A stretch of 64,000 bases of DNA from CAVQRB01 sp963715055. GTDB lineage: Bacteria; Pseudomonadota; Alphaproteobacteria; Rhodobacterales; Rhodobacteraceae. The translations under genes and the position numbers were made by a program. The number at the start of each line of letters is the position of its first letter. Positions within the stretch are counted from its first letter, which is position 1. A model generated the notes under the pieces. That model saw nothing but the letters and a program-made list of their open reading frames with translations, ran no database searches and had not been told where the DNA came from. Below, one piece after another: positions 32,793 to 41,945 of the stretch. The stretch is taken from NCBI GenBank assembly GCA_963715055.1, contig CAVQRB010000017.1:62001-126000 (forward strand), given 5' to 3'.

Positions 32793-34205
32793 ATGACCAT
32801 TCATGCCCCTTTCGACAATACATACGCCCGCCTGCCGCAGGCCTTCTACACGAAGCTCTCCCCGACGCCGGTGCGTGCGCCGAAGCTTGTCGCCTACAAT
32901 GAGCCGCTCGGGCAACTTCTGGGCTTTTCGCACGCCAGTGCCGAGGAACGGGCGGCGGTCTTCTCCGGCGTGACCCTGCCCGAAGGGGCGACCCCTCTGG
33001 CGCAGCTTTATGCAGGTCACCAGTTCGGCAGCTTCAACCCGCAACTCGGCGACGGACGCGCGATCCTGCTGGGCGAAGTCGTGGGCAGCGACGGCAAACG
33101 CCGGGACATTCAACTCAAGGGCTCAGGCCCCACGCCCTATTCGCGCATGGGCGACGGACGCGCCTGGCTCGGTCCGGTGCTGCGCGAATACGTGGTGTCG
33201 GAGGCGATGCATGCTCTCGGCATTCCCACGACCCGCGCGCTGGCAGCGACGCTGACCGGCGAGGAAGTGCTGCGCGACGCCGTCCTGCCCGGCGCGGTGC
33301 TGACCCGGGTCGCCGCGAGCCATCTGCGTGTGGGAACCTTCCAGGTCTTCGCCCACCGCGGTCAGATCGCGGAGTTGCGCCAACTGACGGACTACGCGCT
33401 TGCGCGACACTATCCGGAGGCGGATGGGCCGATGGGGCTCTTGCGCGCGGTCTGTTCGGCGCAGGCGGATCTGATCGCCGCCTGGATGTCGGTGGGGTTC
33501 ATCCACGGGGTGATGAACACCGACAATTGCGCGATTTCAGGCGAGACCATCGATTACGGCCCCTGCGCCTTCATGGACGACTACCACGCCGACACTGTCT
33601 TCAGTTCGATCGACCGTACCGGGCGCTACGCCTATTCCAACCAGCCGCGAATAGCGGTCTGGAACATGGCGCAATTCGCCACCGCACTGCTGCAACAGCT
33701 CGACGATCCGGAAGCGGCGGTGCCGGAGGCGACCAAGATCGTGCACGCGATGCCATCTCAGATCGAAGCGGCTTGGCTGCGGCGGTTCGCGGCGAAGATC
33801 GGCATTGCGGACCCGCAAAAAGACGATACCGCCCTCATCGAGGACCTGCTGGCGCTTATGCAGGCGCAGGGCGCGGATTTCACCAATACGTTCGCAGCAC
33901 TGGGAGAGGGAGGCGCCCGCGATCAGTTCCTGGATCCCAAGGCCTTCGACGCTTGGGCGAGCCGCTGGCAGACGCGCATCGGTGAGAGTACGGCAGCACT
34001 GGAGTTGATGGCGCAGGTCAACCCGCGTGTGATCCCGCGCAACCACCGGATCGAGGCAATGATCGCCGCCGCCGTCGCGGGAGACTACGCGCCCTTCGAA
34101 CGCCTGATGCAGGCCTTTGCCGATCCGTTCGGGGCCTCGGACAGCGACCTCATGCGTCCGCCGCTTGCATCCGAAAAGGTGCCGGCAACCTTCTGCGGCA
34201 CCTAA
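32793..34205 (+). CDS. selO: Protein adenylyltransferase SelO
   Basis: A 470-residue pseudokinase-fold enzyme (UPF0061, YdiU) that transfers AMP to Ser, Thr or Tyr of target proteins involved in redox homeostasis. N-terminal and nucleotide motifs are present: YAGHQFGSFNPQLGDGRAIL, QLKGSGPTPYSRMGDGRAWL, REYVVSEAMHALGIPTTRAL. The active-site region has GFIHGVMNTDNCAISGETID and YGPCAFMDDYH. The C terminus ends PATFCGT, with Cys in the place that carries selenocysteine in animal SelO. I used the ATG at 32793; a GTG at 32787 is also in frame. Confidence 0.93.
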   Translation: MTIHAPFDNTYARLPQAFYTKLSPTPVRAPKLVAYNEPLGQLLGFSHASAEERAAVFSGVTLPEGATPLAQLYAGHQFGSFNPQLGDGRAILLGEVVGSDGKRRDIQLKGSGPTPYSRMGDGRAWLGPVLREYVVSEAMHALGIPTTRALAATLTGEEVLRDAVLPGAVLTRVAASHLRVGTFQVFAHRGQIAELRQLTDYALARHYPEADGPMGLLRAVCSAQADLIAAWMSVGFIHGVMNTDNCAISGETIDYGPCAFMDDYHADTVFSSIDRTGRYAYSNQPRIAVWNMAQFATALLQQLDDPEAAVPEATKIVHAMPSQIEAAWLRRFAAKIGIADPQKDDTALIEDLLALMQAQGADFTNTFAALGEGGARDQFLDPKAFDAWASRWQTRIGESTAALELMAQVNPRVIPRNHRIEAMIAAAVAGDYAPFERLMQAFADPFGASDSDLMRPPLASEKVPATFCGT

Positions 34206-35089
34206 GCCTTTCGCGGACGCCGGTTGATAAGGAAAATGCCCGCAGCCACCAGCGCAAGCGCGGCCCAGACCCGCAGTCCGACTGTCTCTCCCAGCAGTAG
34301 CCAGCCGAGAATCACGGCAAAGACCGGCGACAGGAAGCTGAAGGAGGCGACCGAAGACGCAGGGTAGATGGTCAGAAGCCAGAACCAGATCAGGAAGCCG
34401 AAACTGGCGACGCCGATGATCTGGAACGCCATGCCCGCGATGTGGATCGGTTGCAGATCACGGATCAGATCGCCGGAGAAGGCAGCGGCAACCAGCATGA
34501 TGGGTGCCGAGACCACCACCTGAAAGAGCAACTGCTGGGCGGCGGGGACGCGCGACAGCGGCGTGATCTTGACGCAGAGCGCGATCCCCATCCAGCAGAG
34601 CGCTGAGGTCAGCGCCAGCAGGTCGCCGCGCAGGCTGGCCGTCGCATCGCTCCGGTCGAGCAGGGCCAGCGCCACGCCGCCCATCGCGAGCAGGAAGCCC
34701 AGACTTCGCAAGCCGGTCAGTCGGTCGCCGGGGATGAGAAAATGGCAGGCGAGAGCCAGCCACATCGGCATGGAATAGAAGATCACGGAGGCGCGGCTGA
34801 CGGTCGTGAAGTCGAGCGCGGTAAAGAGGCAGGCGAATTCAAGCGCGAAGAGCATTCCTGCGAGGATGCCGGGCAGCACGGCCGAGCGCGGGACCGACAG
34901 GCTTATGCCACGCAGGCGCATCCAGATCAGCAAGACGACAACAGCGCCCGCCGATCTCAGGCCGGCCGCAAAGATCGGCCCGAAGCCTCCGTTCGTGACC
35001 TTGATCACCACCTGGTTGAACGCAAGGTGCAGCGCGAAGGCGATGAGTGCCGCGGCGCCGAAGGCGTCCATTTCGGTTTTGCGATCCAT
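34202..35089 (-). CDS. DMT superfamily transporter (EamA type)
   Basis: A 295-residue membrane protein with ten predicted helices in two EamA repeats. The first begins AFGAAALIAFALHLAFNQVV and the second LRGDLLALTSALCWMGIALC. PASSVASFSFLSPVFAVILG near the C terminus is typical of EamA-type exporters of amino acids and metabolites. The substrate is unknown. I used the ATG at 35089 (MDRKTEMDAFG), since the frame upstream to 35170 is not hydrophobic and reads as non-coding. It is convergent with selO, overlapping its stop by four bases. Confidence 0.87.
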   Translation of the reverse strand: MDRKTEMDAFGAAALIAFALHLAFNQVVIKVTNGGFGPIFAAGLRSAGAVVVLLIWMRLRGISLSVPRSAVLPGILAGMLFALEFACLFTALDFTTVSRASVIFYSMPMWLALACHFLIPGDRLTGLRSLGFLLAMGGVALALLDRSDATASLRGDLLALTSALCWMGIALCVKITPLSRVPAAQQLLFQVVVSAPIMLVAAAFSGDLIRDLQPIHIAGMAFQIIGVASFGFLIWFWLLTIYPASSVASFSFLSPVFAVILGWLLLGETVGLRVWAALALVAAGIFLINRRPRKA

Positions 35090-35270
35090 GCGGCCCAGAA
35101 GGATAGGCGGGCGACAGAAAGTCAATACGCATCGCCACGGCGGCTCTGCGCGTCTTTGCCCTGACGTCACGGTTTCGCTTTACAGCAGTGATGGCAGGTC
35201 GGAGGATGAAAGATAATTCCAACGAAAAGCGGTCTTTGAGGCCGAGCGTTCAACAATAGGGAGTTCGAAA

Positions 35271-36062
35271 ATGAGTTTGATGAAGACATTGGCCAAGGTT
35301 GCCGTGGGCGTGGCGGTTGCAAAAGGCGCGCAGAGCATGATGAAGGGCGGCGGTGCGGGCGGTCTTGGTGACCTGATGGGCAGTCTCGGCGGCGGATCGT
35401 CAGGCGGGGCGCGCAGCGCATCCGCGGGCGGCGGCCTGGAGGATTTGCTCGGTGGGTTGCTGGGCGGCGCTTCGGGCGGCAAGATGCCGGGTGGTCTCGG
35501 CGGGCTTCTGGAGAGCCTCGGGGGCGCTGGCGGCGCATCGGGCGGCGGATTGCAGAGCATTCTCGCAGGTCTCGCAGGTGCGGCGGGCGGCAGCCTGCCC
35601 TCCACCACCAAGGCGCGTCCGCGCACGAACAGCGCCGATTTCGGGCGGGTGCTCAACTCCTCCTTCGACGCCAACCCGGAGCCCGAGATCGAACCGACGG
35701 CGGATCAGGAAGCGGCAGCGGCACTGATGCTGCGGGCGATGATCCAGGCAGCGAAATCAGATGGCAAGCTCGACGAGGACGAGAAGGACCGGCTGCTCGG
35801 CAAGCTCGGCGACGAGGTGGACGCGGAGGAAGCGGCCTTCGTCCAGAAGGAACTCGAGGCCCCCGTCGATGTGGACAAGCTGGTCGCCGACACGCCTCGC
35901 GGCCTGGGTCGGCAGGTCTATGCGGTCTCGGTTCTCGGCATCAATCTCGACCACAAGGCGGAGGCGCAGTACCTGCACCAACTCGCGGAAGGCTTCGGCA
36001 TCGATCCGCAGGAGGTCAACGAGATTCACGCCAAACTCGGCGCACCCGCGCTCTACACCTGA
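35271..36062 (+). CDS. TerB-like/DUF533 protein with glycine-rich N-terminal half
   Basis: A 263-residue protein. The first 20 residues (MSLMKTLAKVAVGVAVAKGA) are amphipathic or weakly hydrophobic. Residues 26-110 are a Gly/Ser/Leu-rich low-complexity stretch (GGGLEDLLGGLLGG-like units). The C-terminal half (about 140-260) is the DUF533 helical domain related to the TerB tellurite-resistance fold: ALMLRAMIQAAKSDGKLDED, QVYAVSVLGINLDHKAEAQY and LHQLAEGFGIDPQEVNEIHA. E. coli YebE is a relative; its function is unknown. A stem-loop terminator follows at 36068. Confidence 0.85.
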   Translation: MSLMKTLAKVAVGVAVAKGAQSMMKGGGAGGLGDLMGSLGGGSSGGARSASAGGGLEDLLGGLLGGASGGKMPGGLGGLLESLGGAGGASGGGLQSILAGLAGAAGGSLPSTTKARPRTNSADFGRVLNSSFDANPEPEIEPTADQEAAAALMLRAMIQAAKSDGKLDEDEKDRLLGKLGDEVDAEEAAFVQKELEAPVDVDKLVADTPRGLGRQVYAVSVLGINLDHKAEAQYLHQLAEGFGIDPQEVNEIHAKLGAPALYT

Positions 36063-36067
36063 ACGGC

Positions 36068-36097
36068 AAACGGCGCAGCCGCTGGGCTGCGCCGTTT
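36068..36097. terminator. Probable bidirectional terminator
   Basis: AAACGGCGCAGCC and GGCTGCGCCGTTT form a perfect 13-base stem around the loop GCTG. The A and T ends give a short T tract on either strand. It sits between the convergent DUF533 gene and DEAD-box helicase gene and can serve both. Confidence 0.85.
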
Positions 36098-36111
36098 CAA
36101 TTCAGTGTGTC

Positions 36112-37423
36112 TCAGGCAGCCTGTGCGCCGGGCCGGGCTGACGATCCGCCGGGTTTGCCGCGCCGGCGTCGTCTCTGACCGCCGCCGGGTTTCTCCGCAG
36201 GTGCCGAGGCCTTGCCAGGGTTGCCGCCGGGCCTGCCGCCACGACCGCGCCCGCGGCCTTTCGGCTTGGCGCCGTCGGGCGCATCCATGGCTTCCCACGG
36301 ACGCCCCGAGCCTACCGGGATCGCAACGCCCATGGTCTTCTGGATCGCCTTCAGTTCTCCCATCTCGTCGGGCGCGCAGAAGGCGATGGCGGCACCGTCC
36401 TTGCCCGCCCGTGCCGTCCGGCCGATCCGGTGCACATAGTTGTCCGGCACATTGGGCAGAGTCGAAGTTGTAGACGTGTTTCACGTCCGGAATATCCAGC
36501 CCGCGTGCGGCCACATCAGTGGCCACAAGCACTGTGATCTCGCCGGACTTGAAAGCGGCAATCGCCCGGTCACGCTGGCCCTGGGACTTGTTGCCGTGGA
36601 TCGAGCCCGCGGCATAGCCCGCCTTCACCAGCGTCTTCATCAGCTTTTCGGAGCCGTGCTTGGTGCGGCCGAAAACCAGCGCCCGTTCGCTGCGGTGCTT
36701 GTCCAGCATCTCGATCAGCAGCCCGGCCTTTTCCGCCTTGGCGATGAAGTGGACTTCCTGCGTGACCTTGTCGGCAGCCTTGCCCGGCGGCGAGACCTCG
36801 ACGCGGATCGGCGAGCGCAGGTAGCTTTGCGCCAGTTCGTTCATCTGCTTGGGCATCGTTGCCGAGAAAAGCATCGTCTGACGCTCCTTCGGGATGACGG
36901 ATGCGATCTTGCGCAGATCGTGGATGAAGCCCATGTCGAGCATCTGGTCGGCCTCGTCGAGCACGAGGAACACGGCCTCATCGAGACGCACCGCCCGGCG
37001 GTCCATCAGGTCAAGCAGCCGCCCCGGCGTCGCCACCAAGAGGTCCACACCGCGCTCGAGGCGCTTGATCTGGGTGTTGATCGACTGGCCACCCACCACC
37101 ATCGCCACCTTGATCGGCGTGCCTTCGGCGAAGGCGCGCAGGTTCACGCTGATCTGCGTGGCCAACTCACGGGTCGGTGCCAGCACCAGACCGCGCACAG
37201 AGCGCGGCGCCGGGCGCCCTTCCAGTTCCAGCATCTGGGCCACGATCGGCACGCCGAAGGCTGCAGTCTTGCCGGTGCCGGTCTGCGCCAGCCCCATCAC
37301 GTCGCGCCCGTTCAGGGCATGCGGGATGGCTTGTTTCTGGATCGGGGTCGGGTCCTTGAACCCCATCGCCTCAAGCCGCGCCGTCAGTTTGGCCGGCAGG
37401 CCCATCATGTCGAAATCGCTCAT
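36112..37423 (-). pseudogene. DEAD-box ATP-dependent RNA helicase, frameshifted
   Basis: From ATG 37423 the frame gives the Q motif (FKDPTPIQKQAIPHALNGRD), Walker A AQTGTGKTAAFGVP, PTRELATQ, VLDEADQMLDMGF, SATMPKQMNELAQ and GRTKHGSEKLMKT, then VLVATDVAARGLDIPDVKHV. After VYNFD the frame is lost. The family continues in another frame with NVPDNYVHRIGRTARAGKDG, followed by a Gly/Arg-rich tail (KPKGRGRGRGGRPGGNPGKA) ending at 36112. Deleting the single A at 36460 (plus strand) restores VYNFDLPNVPDNYVHRIGR exactly as in the family, giving 436 residues. As read, the first frame runs on through nonsense to 36053. The enzyme unwinds RNA, often in ribosome assembly or cold adaptation. Confidence 0.87.
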
Positions 37424-37774
37424 AGTCTCTTTCCGGGCCACCCTCGAGGCAGCCGCAAATCTGTACCGTGCCCAGGATGAGCACCGCTTCGGGACGCGCC
37501 AAACGGATCGCAAGCCAGAGCGAAATGCCATGACCTGTCCGCAGCGCCTGGCCCCACGCGTGATTTTGGGAACATGGGCGGGCCTTTCGGGATCAGACTT
37601 GTAAGCGCAGGGTCATCGGGACCTTGGCATCTGATACTGCTCACGCGGCAGAAGGCGTCGCCTGACAGGCACATGGGGCTTTCGTGGGGATAAGTCAACC
37701 TTTGCTTCAAAACGTGGCTGGCACCACGCGGCAAAGGCGGCTAAACCTGAACGCCATTCGACAGGACGCGCGCC
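37424..37774. other. 350-base intergenic region between helicase and Fur-family genes
   Basis: No credible coding frame is visible. The region must hold the promoters and leaders of the divergent DEAD-box helicase and Fur-family genes. The one clear structure is the nested inverted repeat at 37699-37737. I see no tRNA-like or known riboswitch fold. A TTGACT hexamer on the minus strand (37696-37701) could be a -35, but no matching -10 is evident. Confidence 0.4.
37699..37737 (+). promoter_or_regulatory. Nested inverted repeat upstream of the Fur-family gene
   Basis: CCTTTGC (37699-37705) pairs with GCAAAGG (37731-37737). Inside, CGTGG (37713-37717) pairs with CCACG (37724-37728). It ends 37 bases before the ATG at 37775. 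It could be an operator or an RNA structure in the leader. It does not match an iron-box sequence that I know. Confidence 0.4.
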
Positions 37775-38194
37775 ATGAGCAAACCCATCATCAAACGCTG
37801 CGAGGCCAAGGGGCTGCGCATGACCGGGCAGCGGCGCGTGATCGCGCAGGCGCTCGAGGACAGCGACGATCACCCGGACGTGGAAGAGCTTTACGCCCGC
37901 GCCTCAGCCATCGACAGCGGCATTTCCATTGCGACAGTCTATCGCACGGTGAAGCTCTTCGAGGAGGCCGGCATCCTCGACAAGCTCGAATTCGGCGACG
38001 GGCGCGCGCGCTACGAGGATGCCGAGCGCGACCATCACGACCACCTGATCGACATGAATTCCGGGGAAGTGATCGAATTCGTGGATGACGAGATCGAGGC
38101 CTTGCAGGAGCGCATCGCGCAGAAACTCGGCTATGAGTTGCGCGGGCACCGGCTGGAACTTTACGGCGTGCCGCTGAAAAAGGCGAAATCCTGA
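37775..38194 (+). CDS. Fur family transcriptional regulator
   Basis: A 139-residue metal-responsive repressor. The N-terminal winged helix has LRMTGQRRVIAQALEDSDDH and ISIATVYRTVKLFEEAGILD (the recognition helix region, about residues 50-68). The dimerisation and metal-binding domain has ERDHHDHLIDMNSGEVIEFV. The CxxC zinc site of E. coli Fur is missing, as in the Fur/Mur proteins of many alphaproteobacteria. These often sense manganese rather than iron, so the metal is uncertain. A nested inverted repeat lies just upstream and may be its own operator. Confidence 0.87.
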   Translation: MSKPIIKRCEAKGLRMTGQRRVIAQALEDSDDHPDVEELYARASAIDSGISIATVYRTVKLFEEAGILDKLEFGDGRARYEDAERDHHDHLIDMNSGEVIEFVDDEIEALQERIAQKLGYELRGHRLELYGVPLKKAKS

Positions 38195-38229
38195 GGCCCC
38201 GCCTGAGGCAGTGACAAGGATGGCTCGGC

Positions 38230-39438
38230 ATGAGCAGCGACAAGGTTCGGGCGCAGTATGACGCCTACCCCTACCCAGAACGCGACCCGCGCGACGAGAC
38301 GAAACGGCTGATCCTCGGCGCGCCCTCGCTGCCCACGGAGATGGACCACTGGCTCTGGGGCGGTGCCCGCGACTGGTCGCAACCGCTGGAGGTACTGATC
38401 GCGGGAGGCGGCTCGGGCGATGGGCTGATCCAGCTTGCACAACTGCTCACCGATGCCGGGCGGCCCTACCGGATCGTTTACGTGGATTTGTCCACATCGG
38501 CGCGCAGCATCGCCGAGGCGCGTGCGACGGTCCGCGGGCTCAAGGGTATCGAGTTCCACACCGGCAGTCTGCTGGAGGCCGCATCCTTCGGGCGGTTCGA
38601 CTACATCGACTGCTGCGGCGTCCTGCACCATCTCGACGATCCGCAAGCGGGCTTCGATGCATTGGCCGCCGCTTTGAAACCGAACGGCGGTATCGGCGGC
38701 ATGGTCTATGCACCTTTGGGAAGGTCGGGCGTCTACCCGCTCCAGGCAGCCTTCGGCGCGCTGCTCGGCGACCTGCCGCCGGAGGAGCGACTTGCACGGG
38801 CGAAGGAGATCTTCAAAGCGCTTCCTGAAGGCCATCCCTTCCGGCGCAACCCGCATCTTGTCGATCACAAGACCAGCGACGCCGGCTTTTACGACCTGCT
38901 GCTGCACAGTACCGACCGCGCCTTCTCCATCACGGAGCTTTGCGCCACGCTGGCAACCGCCGGGCTTGAATTGGCCGGGGTCACGGCACCCCATCTCTAT
39001 GACCCCGATGCGATCCTGCCGAAAGGCCAGCAGGTGCCCGAAGGCCTCGACCGCATTGCCCGGTTGCAGATCGCTGAAAACCTGCGCGGCACCTTCAAGA
39101 CCCATGTCTTCTACGCAAGGCCAAAGGGCGCGTTGATCCCGCCGCCCCTGGGCAAGGGCAGCGCCGTGCCGCATGTGATGGGCCCCGTCGCGGGGCTGGC
39201 GCGGACCATCGCGGACAAGGGCAGCCTGACCATAGACGCGGACGGCGAAGCCTTCACCTTCGCGATCCCGAAATCCGCCGCTCCCCTGATCAGCGCCATA
39301 GACGGGCGCCGCTCGCTTGATGCGATCCGGACCGGATACAAGCTCGATGCAATCGGCTTTTCGGTCGCCTGGAAACCGCTGGAACGGGCGCTCTGCGGCA
39401 TGGGGCTCATGCATTACTCGCGGCTCCTCGTCCGGTGA
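38230..39438 (+). CDS. Class I SAM-dependent methyltransferase
   Basis: A 402-residue protein. The N-terminal region begins KVRAQYDAYPYPERDPRDET, a sequence typical of a family of uncharacterised alphaproteobacterial methyltransferases. The SAM-binding fold has LEVLIAGGGSGDGLIQLAQL (motif I, about residues 56-75), IVYVDLSTSARSIAEARATV, and FDYIDCCGVLHHLDDPQAGF (motif IV-like). The C-terminal 150 residues (SLTIDADGEAFTFAIPKSAA onwards) form a second region of unknown role. Substrate not assigned. It lies 35 bases after the Fur-family gene on the same strand. Confidence 0.82.
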   Translation: MSSDKVRAQYDAYPYPERDPRDETKRLILGAPSLPTEMDHWLWGGARDWSQPLEVLIAGGGSGDGLIQLAQLLTDAGRPYRIVYVDLSTSARSIAEARATVRGLKGIEFHTGSLLEAASFGRFDYIDCCGVLHHLDDPQAGFDALAAALKPNGGIGGMVYAPLGRSGVYPLQAAFGALLGDLPPEERLARAKEIFKALPEGHPFRRNPHLVDHKTSDAGFYDLLLHSTDRAFSITELCATLATAGLELAGVTAPHLYDPDAILPKGQQVPEGLDRIARLQIAENLRGTFKTHVFYARPKGALIPPPLGKGSAVPHVMGPVAGLARTIADKGSLTIDADGEAFTFAIPKSAAPLISAIDGRRSLDAIRTGYKLDAIGFSVAWKPLERALCGMGLMHYSRLLVR

Positions 39439-39516
39439 CGCTCTTGACCTCGCTCCCACTTTCTGTGACCTGAGCCCCGTGGTGCGCGGCGCACCGAACC
39501 ATCTGGGACATCGATC

Positions 39517-40389
39517 ATGGACAATCTGCGGGGCGCCACGCTCATGGTGCTGGCCATGTTCGGCTTCGCCATCGAGGACATGTTGATAAAGCTCATGGCG
39601 GAAGCCCTGCCCGTGGGCCAGATCGTTGGCATGCTCGGCATCGGCAGTGCGGTCCTGATCGGCGGCATCCTCATCGCGCAAGGCCAACCGCTCTTCACCC
39701 GCGCCATGTGGAGCGGTCCGATCCTACTGCGGGCCTTGGGCGAACTCATCGGCACGCTCGGCTTCGTGACCGCCATAGCGCTGACACCGCTTTCTTCCGC
39801 CTCCGCGATTTTGCAGGCGACCCCGCTTTTCGTGACGCTGGGTGCCGCCCTCTTTTTGCAGGAAAAGGTCGGCTGGCGCCGCTGGATGGCAATCCTTGTC
39901 GGATTTTTTGGCGTCATGCTGATCATCCGACCCGGCACCGATGGCTTTTCCTGGCTCTCGCTTTTTGCCGTGCAGGGCGTGATCGGGCTCGGTCTGCGCG
40001 ATCTGGCCACGCGCCGTGTGCCGCGGGAGACCTCGACCCTGCAACTGAGCTTTCTGGGGTTCCTCGTCCTCTTTCCCACCGCCGCGATCATGATGGCGGT
40101 CAGCGGCACACCACTCGCCGCACTCTCGGGCCAGAACTGGCTTTACTACACCGTCGCCCTCATCATCGGTGTCTTCGCCTATTACGGCATCGTCGCCGCC
40201 ATGCGTGTGGGCGAGATCAGTTTCGTCACCCCCTTCCGCTACAGCCGCATCCTGTTTGCGCTGGTGATCGGCGTTGGCGTCTTTGACGAAAACCCGGATG
40301 CCTTGACCCTCGCAGGTGCCGCGATCATCGTGGCATCGGGCCTCTATACGCTCTGGCGGGAGCGAAATGTTCGCGCTAACAGCGCCTGA
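39517..40389 (+). CDS. DMT superfamily transporter (EamA type)
   Basis: A 290-residue membrane protein with ten predicted helices in two EamA repeats. The N terminus is GATLMVLAMFGFAIEDMLIK, the repeat end ILQATPLFVTLGAALFLQEK, and the second repeat's counterpart GEISFVTPFRYSRILFALVI. It likely exports a small metabolite; the substrate is unknown. It is only distantly similar to the EamA protein at 34202. It lies between the methyltransferase and eno on the same strand. Confidence 0.87.
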   Translation: MDNLRGATLMVLAMFGFAIEDMLIKLMAEALPVGQIVGMLGIGSAVLIGGILIAQGQPLFTRAMWSGPILLRALGELIGTLGFVTAIALTPLSSASAILQATPLFVTLGAALFLQEKVGWRRWMAILVGFFGVMLIIRPGTDGFSWLSLFAVQGVIGLGLRDLATRRVPRETSTLQLSFLGFLVLFPTAAIMMAVSGTPLAALSGQNWLYYTVALIIGVFAYYGIVAAMRVGEISFVTPFRYSRILFALVIGVGVFDENPDALTLAGAAIIVASGLYTLWRERNVRANSA

Positions 40390-40451
40390 CACTTCCCATC
40401 CCGCCGCCATCCGGCTATGAGGCGATAACGCTGATCCAAGGAGGCTGCCCC

Positions 40452-41729
40452 ATGAGCACCATCATCGACATCCATGCCCGCGAAATCCTCGACAGCCGGG
40501 GCAACCCGACGGTCGAAGTCGACGTCATCCTCGAAGACGGCACCATGGGTCGGGCGGCCGTGCCATCGGGAGCCTCGACCGGAGCCTATGAGGCCGTCGA
40601 GCGTCGCGATGGCGACAAGTCGCGCTACATGGGCAAGGGCGTGCTCGAGGCCTGCGCCGCCGTCAACGGCGAGATCGCCGAAGCCCTCGTCGGCATCGAC
40701 GCCACCGAACAGGTCGAGATCGACAGCGTCATGATCGAACTGGACGGCACCGAAAACAAGTCGCGTCTTGGCGCAAACGCCATTCTGGGGGTCTCGCTGG
40801 CGACTGCCAAGGCTGCCGCCGACTACTGCTCGCAACCGCTCTACCGCTACGTGGGCGGCACCTCGGCGCGGATCCTGCCGGTGCCGATGATGAACATCAT
40901 CAACGGCGGCGAACATGCCGACAACCCGATCGATATTCAGGAATTCATGATCATGCCGGTGGCCGCGGACAACATCCGCGAGGCCGTGCGCATGGGGGCC
41001 GAAGTCTTTCACACGCTGAAGAAGGAGCTTTCCGCCGCGGGCCTCTCCACCGGTATCGGCGATGAGGGCGGCTTTGCGCCCAACATCAGCTCTACCAGGG
41101 ACGCACTTGATTTCATTCTGAAATCCATCGAAAAGGCAGGCTATACGCCGGGCGAGGAAATCCACCTTGCGATGGATTGCGCCGCGACGGAATACTTCAG
41201 GGACGGCGCCTATCACCTCAAAGGCGAAGACAAGATCCTGTCCTCCGATGAAAACGTGGATTATCTCGCCGCCCTCGTGCGCGACTATCCGATCATCTCC
41301 ATCGAGGACGGCATGTCGGAAGACGATTGGGACGGATGGCGCGCACTGACCGAGGCGCTCGGCGACAAGATCCAGCTTGTGGGCGACGATCTCTTCGTCA
41401 CCAATCCGGCCCGCCTCGCCATGGGGATCGAGCGACGCTCGGCCAATTCCATGCTGGTGAAAGTAAATCAAATCGGCAGCTTGACGGAAACTCTTAAAGC
41501 GGTCGACATGGCCCATCGTGCGGGTTTCACCAACGTGATGTCACACCGGTCCGGCGAGACCGAAGACGCCACCATCGCCGATCTCGCGGTCGCCACGAAT
41601 TGCGGGCAGATCAAGACCGGGTCGCTCGCCCGCTCCGACCGGCTCGCGAAATACAACCAGCTGATCCGGATCGAGGAAGCCCTTGGCGAGACGGCGGAAT
41701 ACGCGGGGCGTTCGATCCTCAAGCAATAG
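40452..41729 (+). CDS. eno: Enolase (phosphopyruvate hydratase)
   Basis: A 425-residue glycolytic enzyme that interconverts 2-phosphoglycerate and phosphoenolpyruvate; it is also a partner of RNase E in many bacteria. Motifs: DIHAREILDSRGNPTVEVDV, the mobile loop VPSGASTGAYEAVERRDGDK, the general base region GDEGGFAPNISSTRDALDFI, ligand QLVGDDLFVTNPARLAMGIE, and the signature SHRSGETEDATIADLAVATN. A strong ribosome binding site AAGGAGG lies nine bases before the ATG. The length is normal. Confidence 0.97.
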   Translation: MSTIIDIHAREILDSRGNPTVEVDVILEDGTMGRAAVPSGASTGAYEAVERRDGDKSRYMGKGVLEACAAVNGEIAEALVGIDATEQVEIDSVMIELDGTENKSRLGANAILGVSLATAKAAADYCSQPLYRYVGGTSARILPVPMMNIINGGEHADNPIDIQEFMIMPVAADNIREAVRMGAEVFHTLKKELSAAGLSTGIGDEGGFAPNISSTRDALDFILKSIEKAGYTPGEEIHLAMDCAATEYFRDGAYHLKGEDKILSSDENVDYLAALVRDYPIISIEDGMSEDDWDGWRALTEALGDKIQLVGDDLFVTNPARLAMGIERRSANSMLVKVNQIGSLTETLKAVDMAHRAGFTNVMSHRSGETEDATIADLAVATNCGQIKTGSLARSDRLAKYNQLIRIEEALGETAEYAGRSILKQ

Positions 41730-41753
41730 GTCAGGCGCTGCATTGTGCGGGGG

Positions 41754-41769
41754 GCGCTATCAGCGCTTT
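41754..41769 (+). terminator. Weak stem-loop after eno, possible terminator
   Basis: GCGCT-ATC-AGCGC followed by TTT lies 24 bases after the eno stop. The stem is only five pairs and the T tract short, so this is a weak candidate. The remaining 175 bases to the next gene hold nothing I recognise. Confidence 0.3.
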
Positions 41770-41945
41770 GGCCCTGCGGCGGGCATATGAGGCTTGATTT
41801 CGACCGAAACAAGCGCAGTGGCAATTGCCCAACTGCCTGTCAGCCGCGTCACCTCCGACCCTTGCCGCCCACAGGCGAGAACGCTCCGCGCGGACTGTCC
41901 CAACGCCCCCTTGGCGCTTTGCCCGGGACCGCCTAGGCTGACCCC

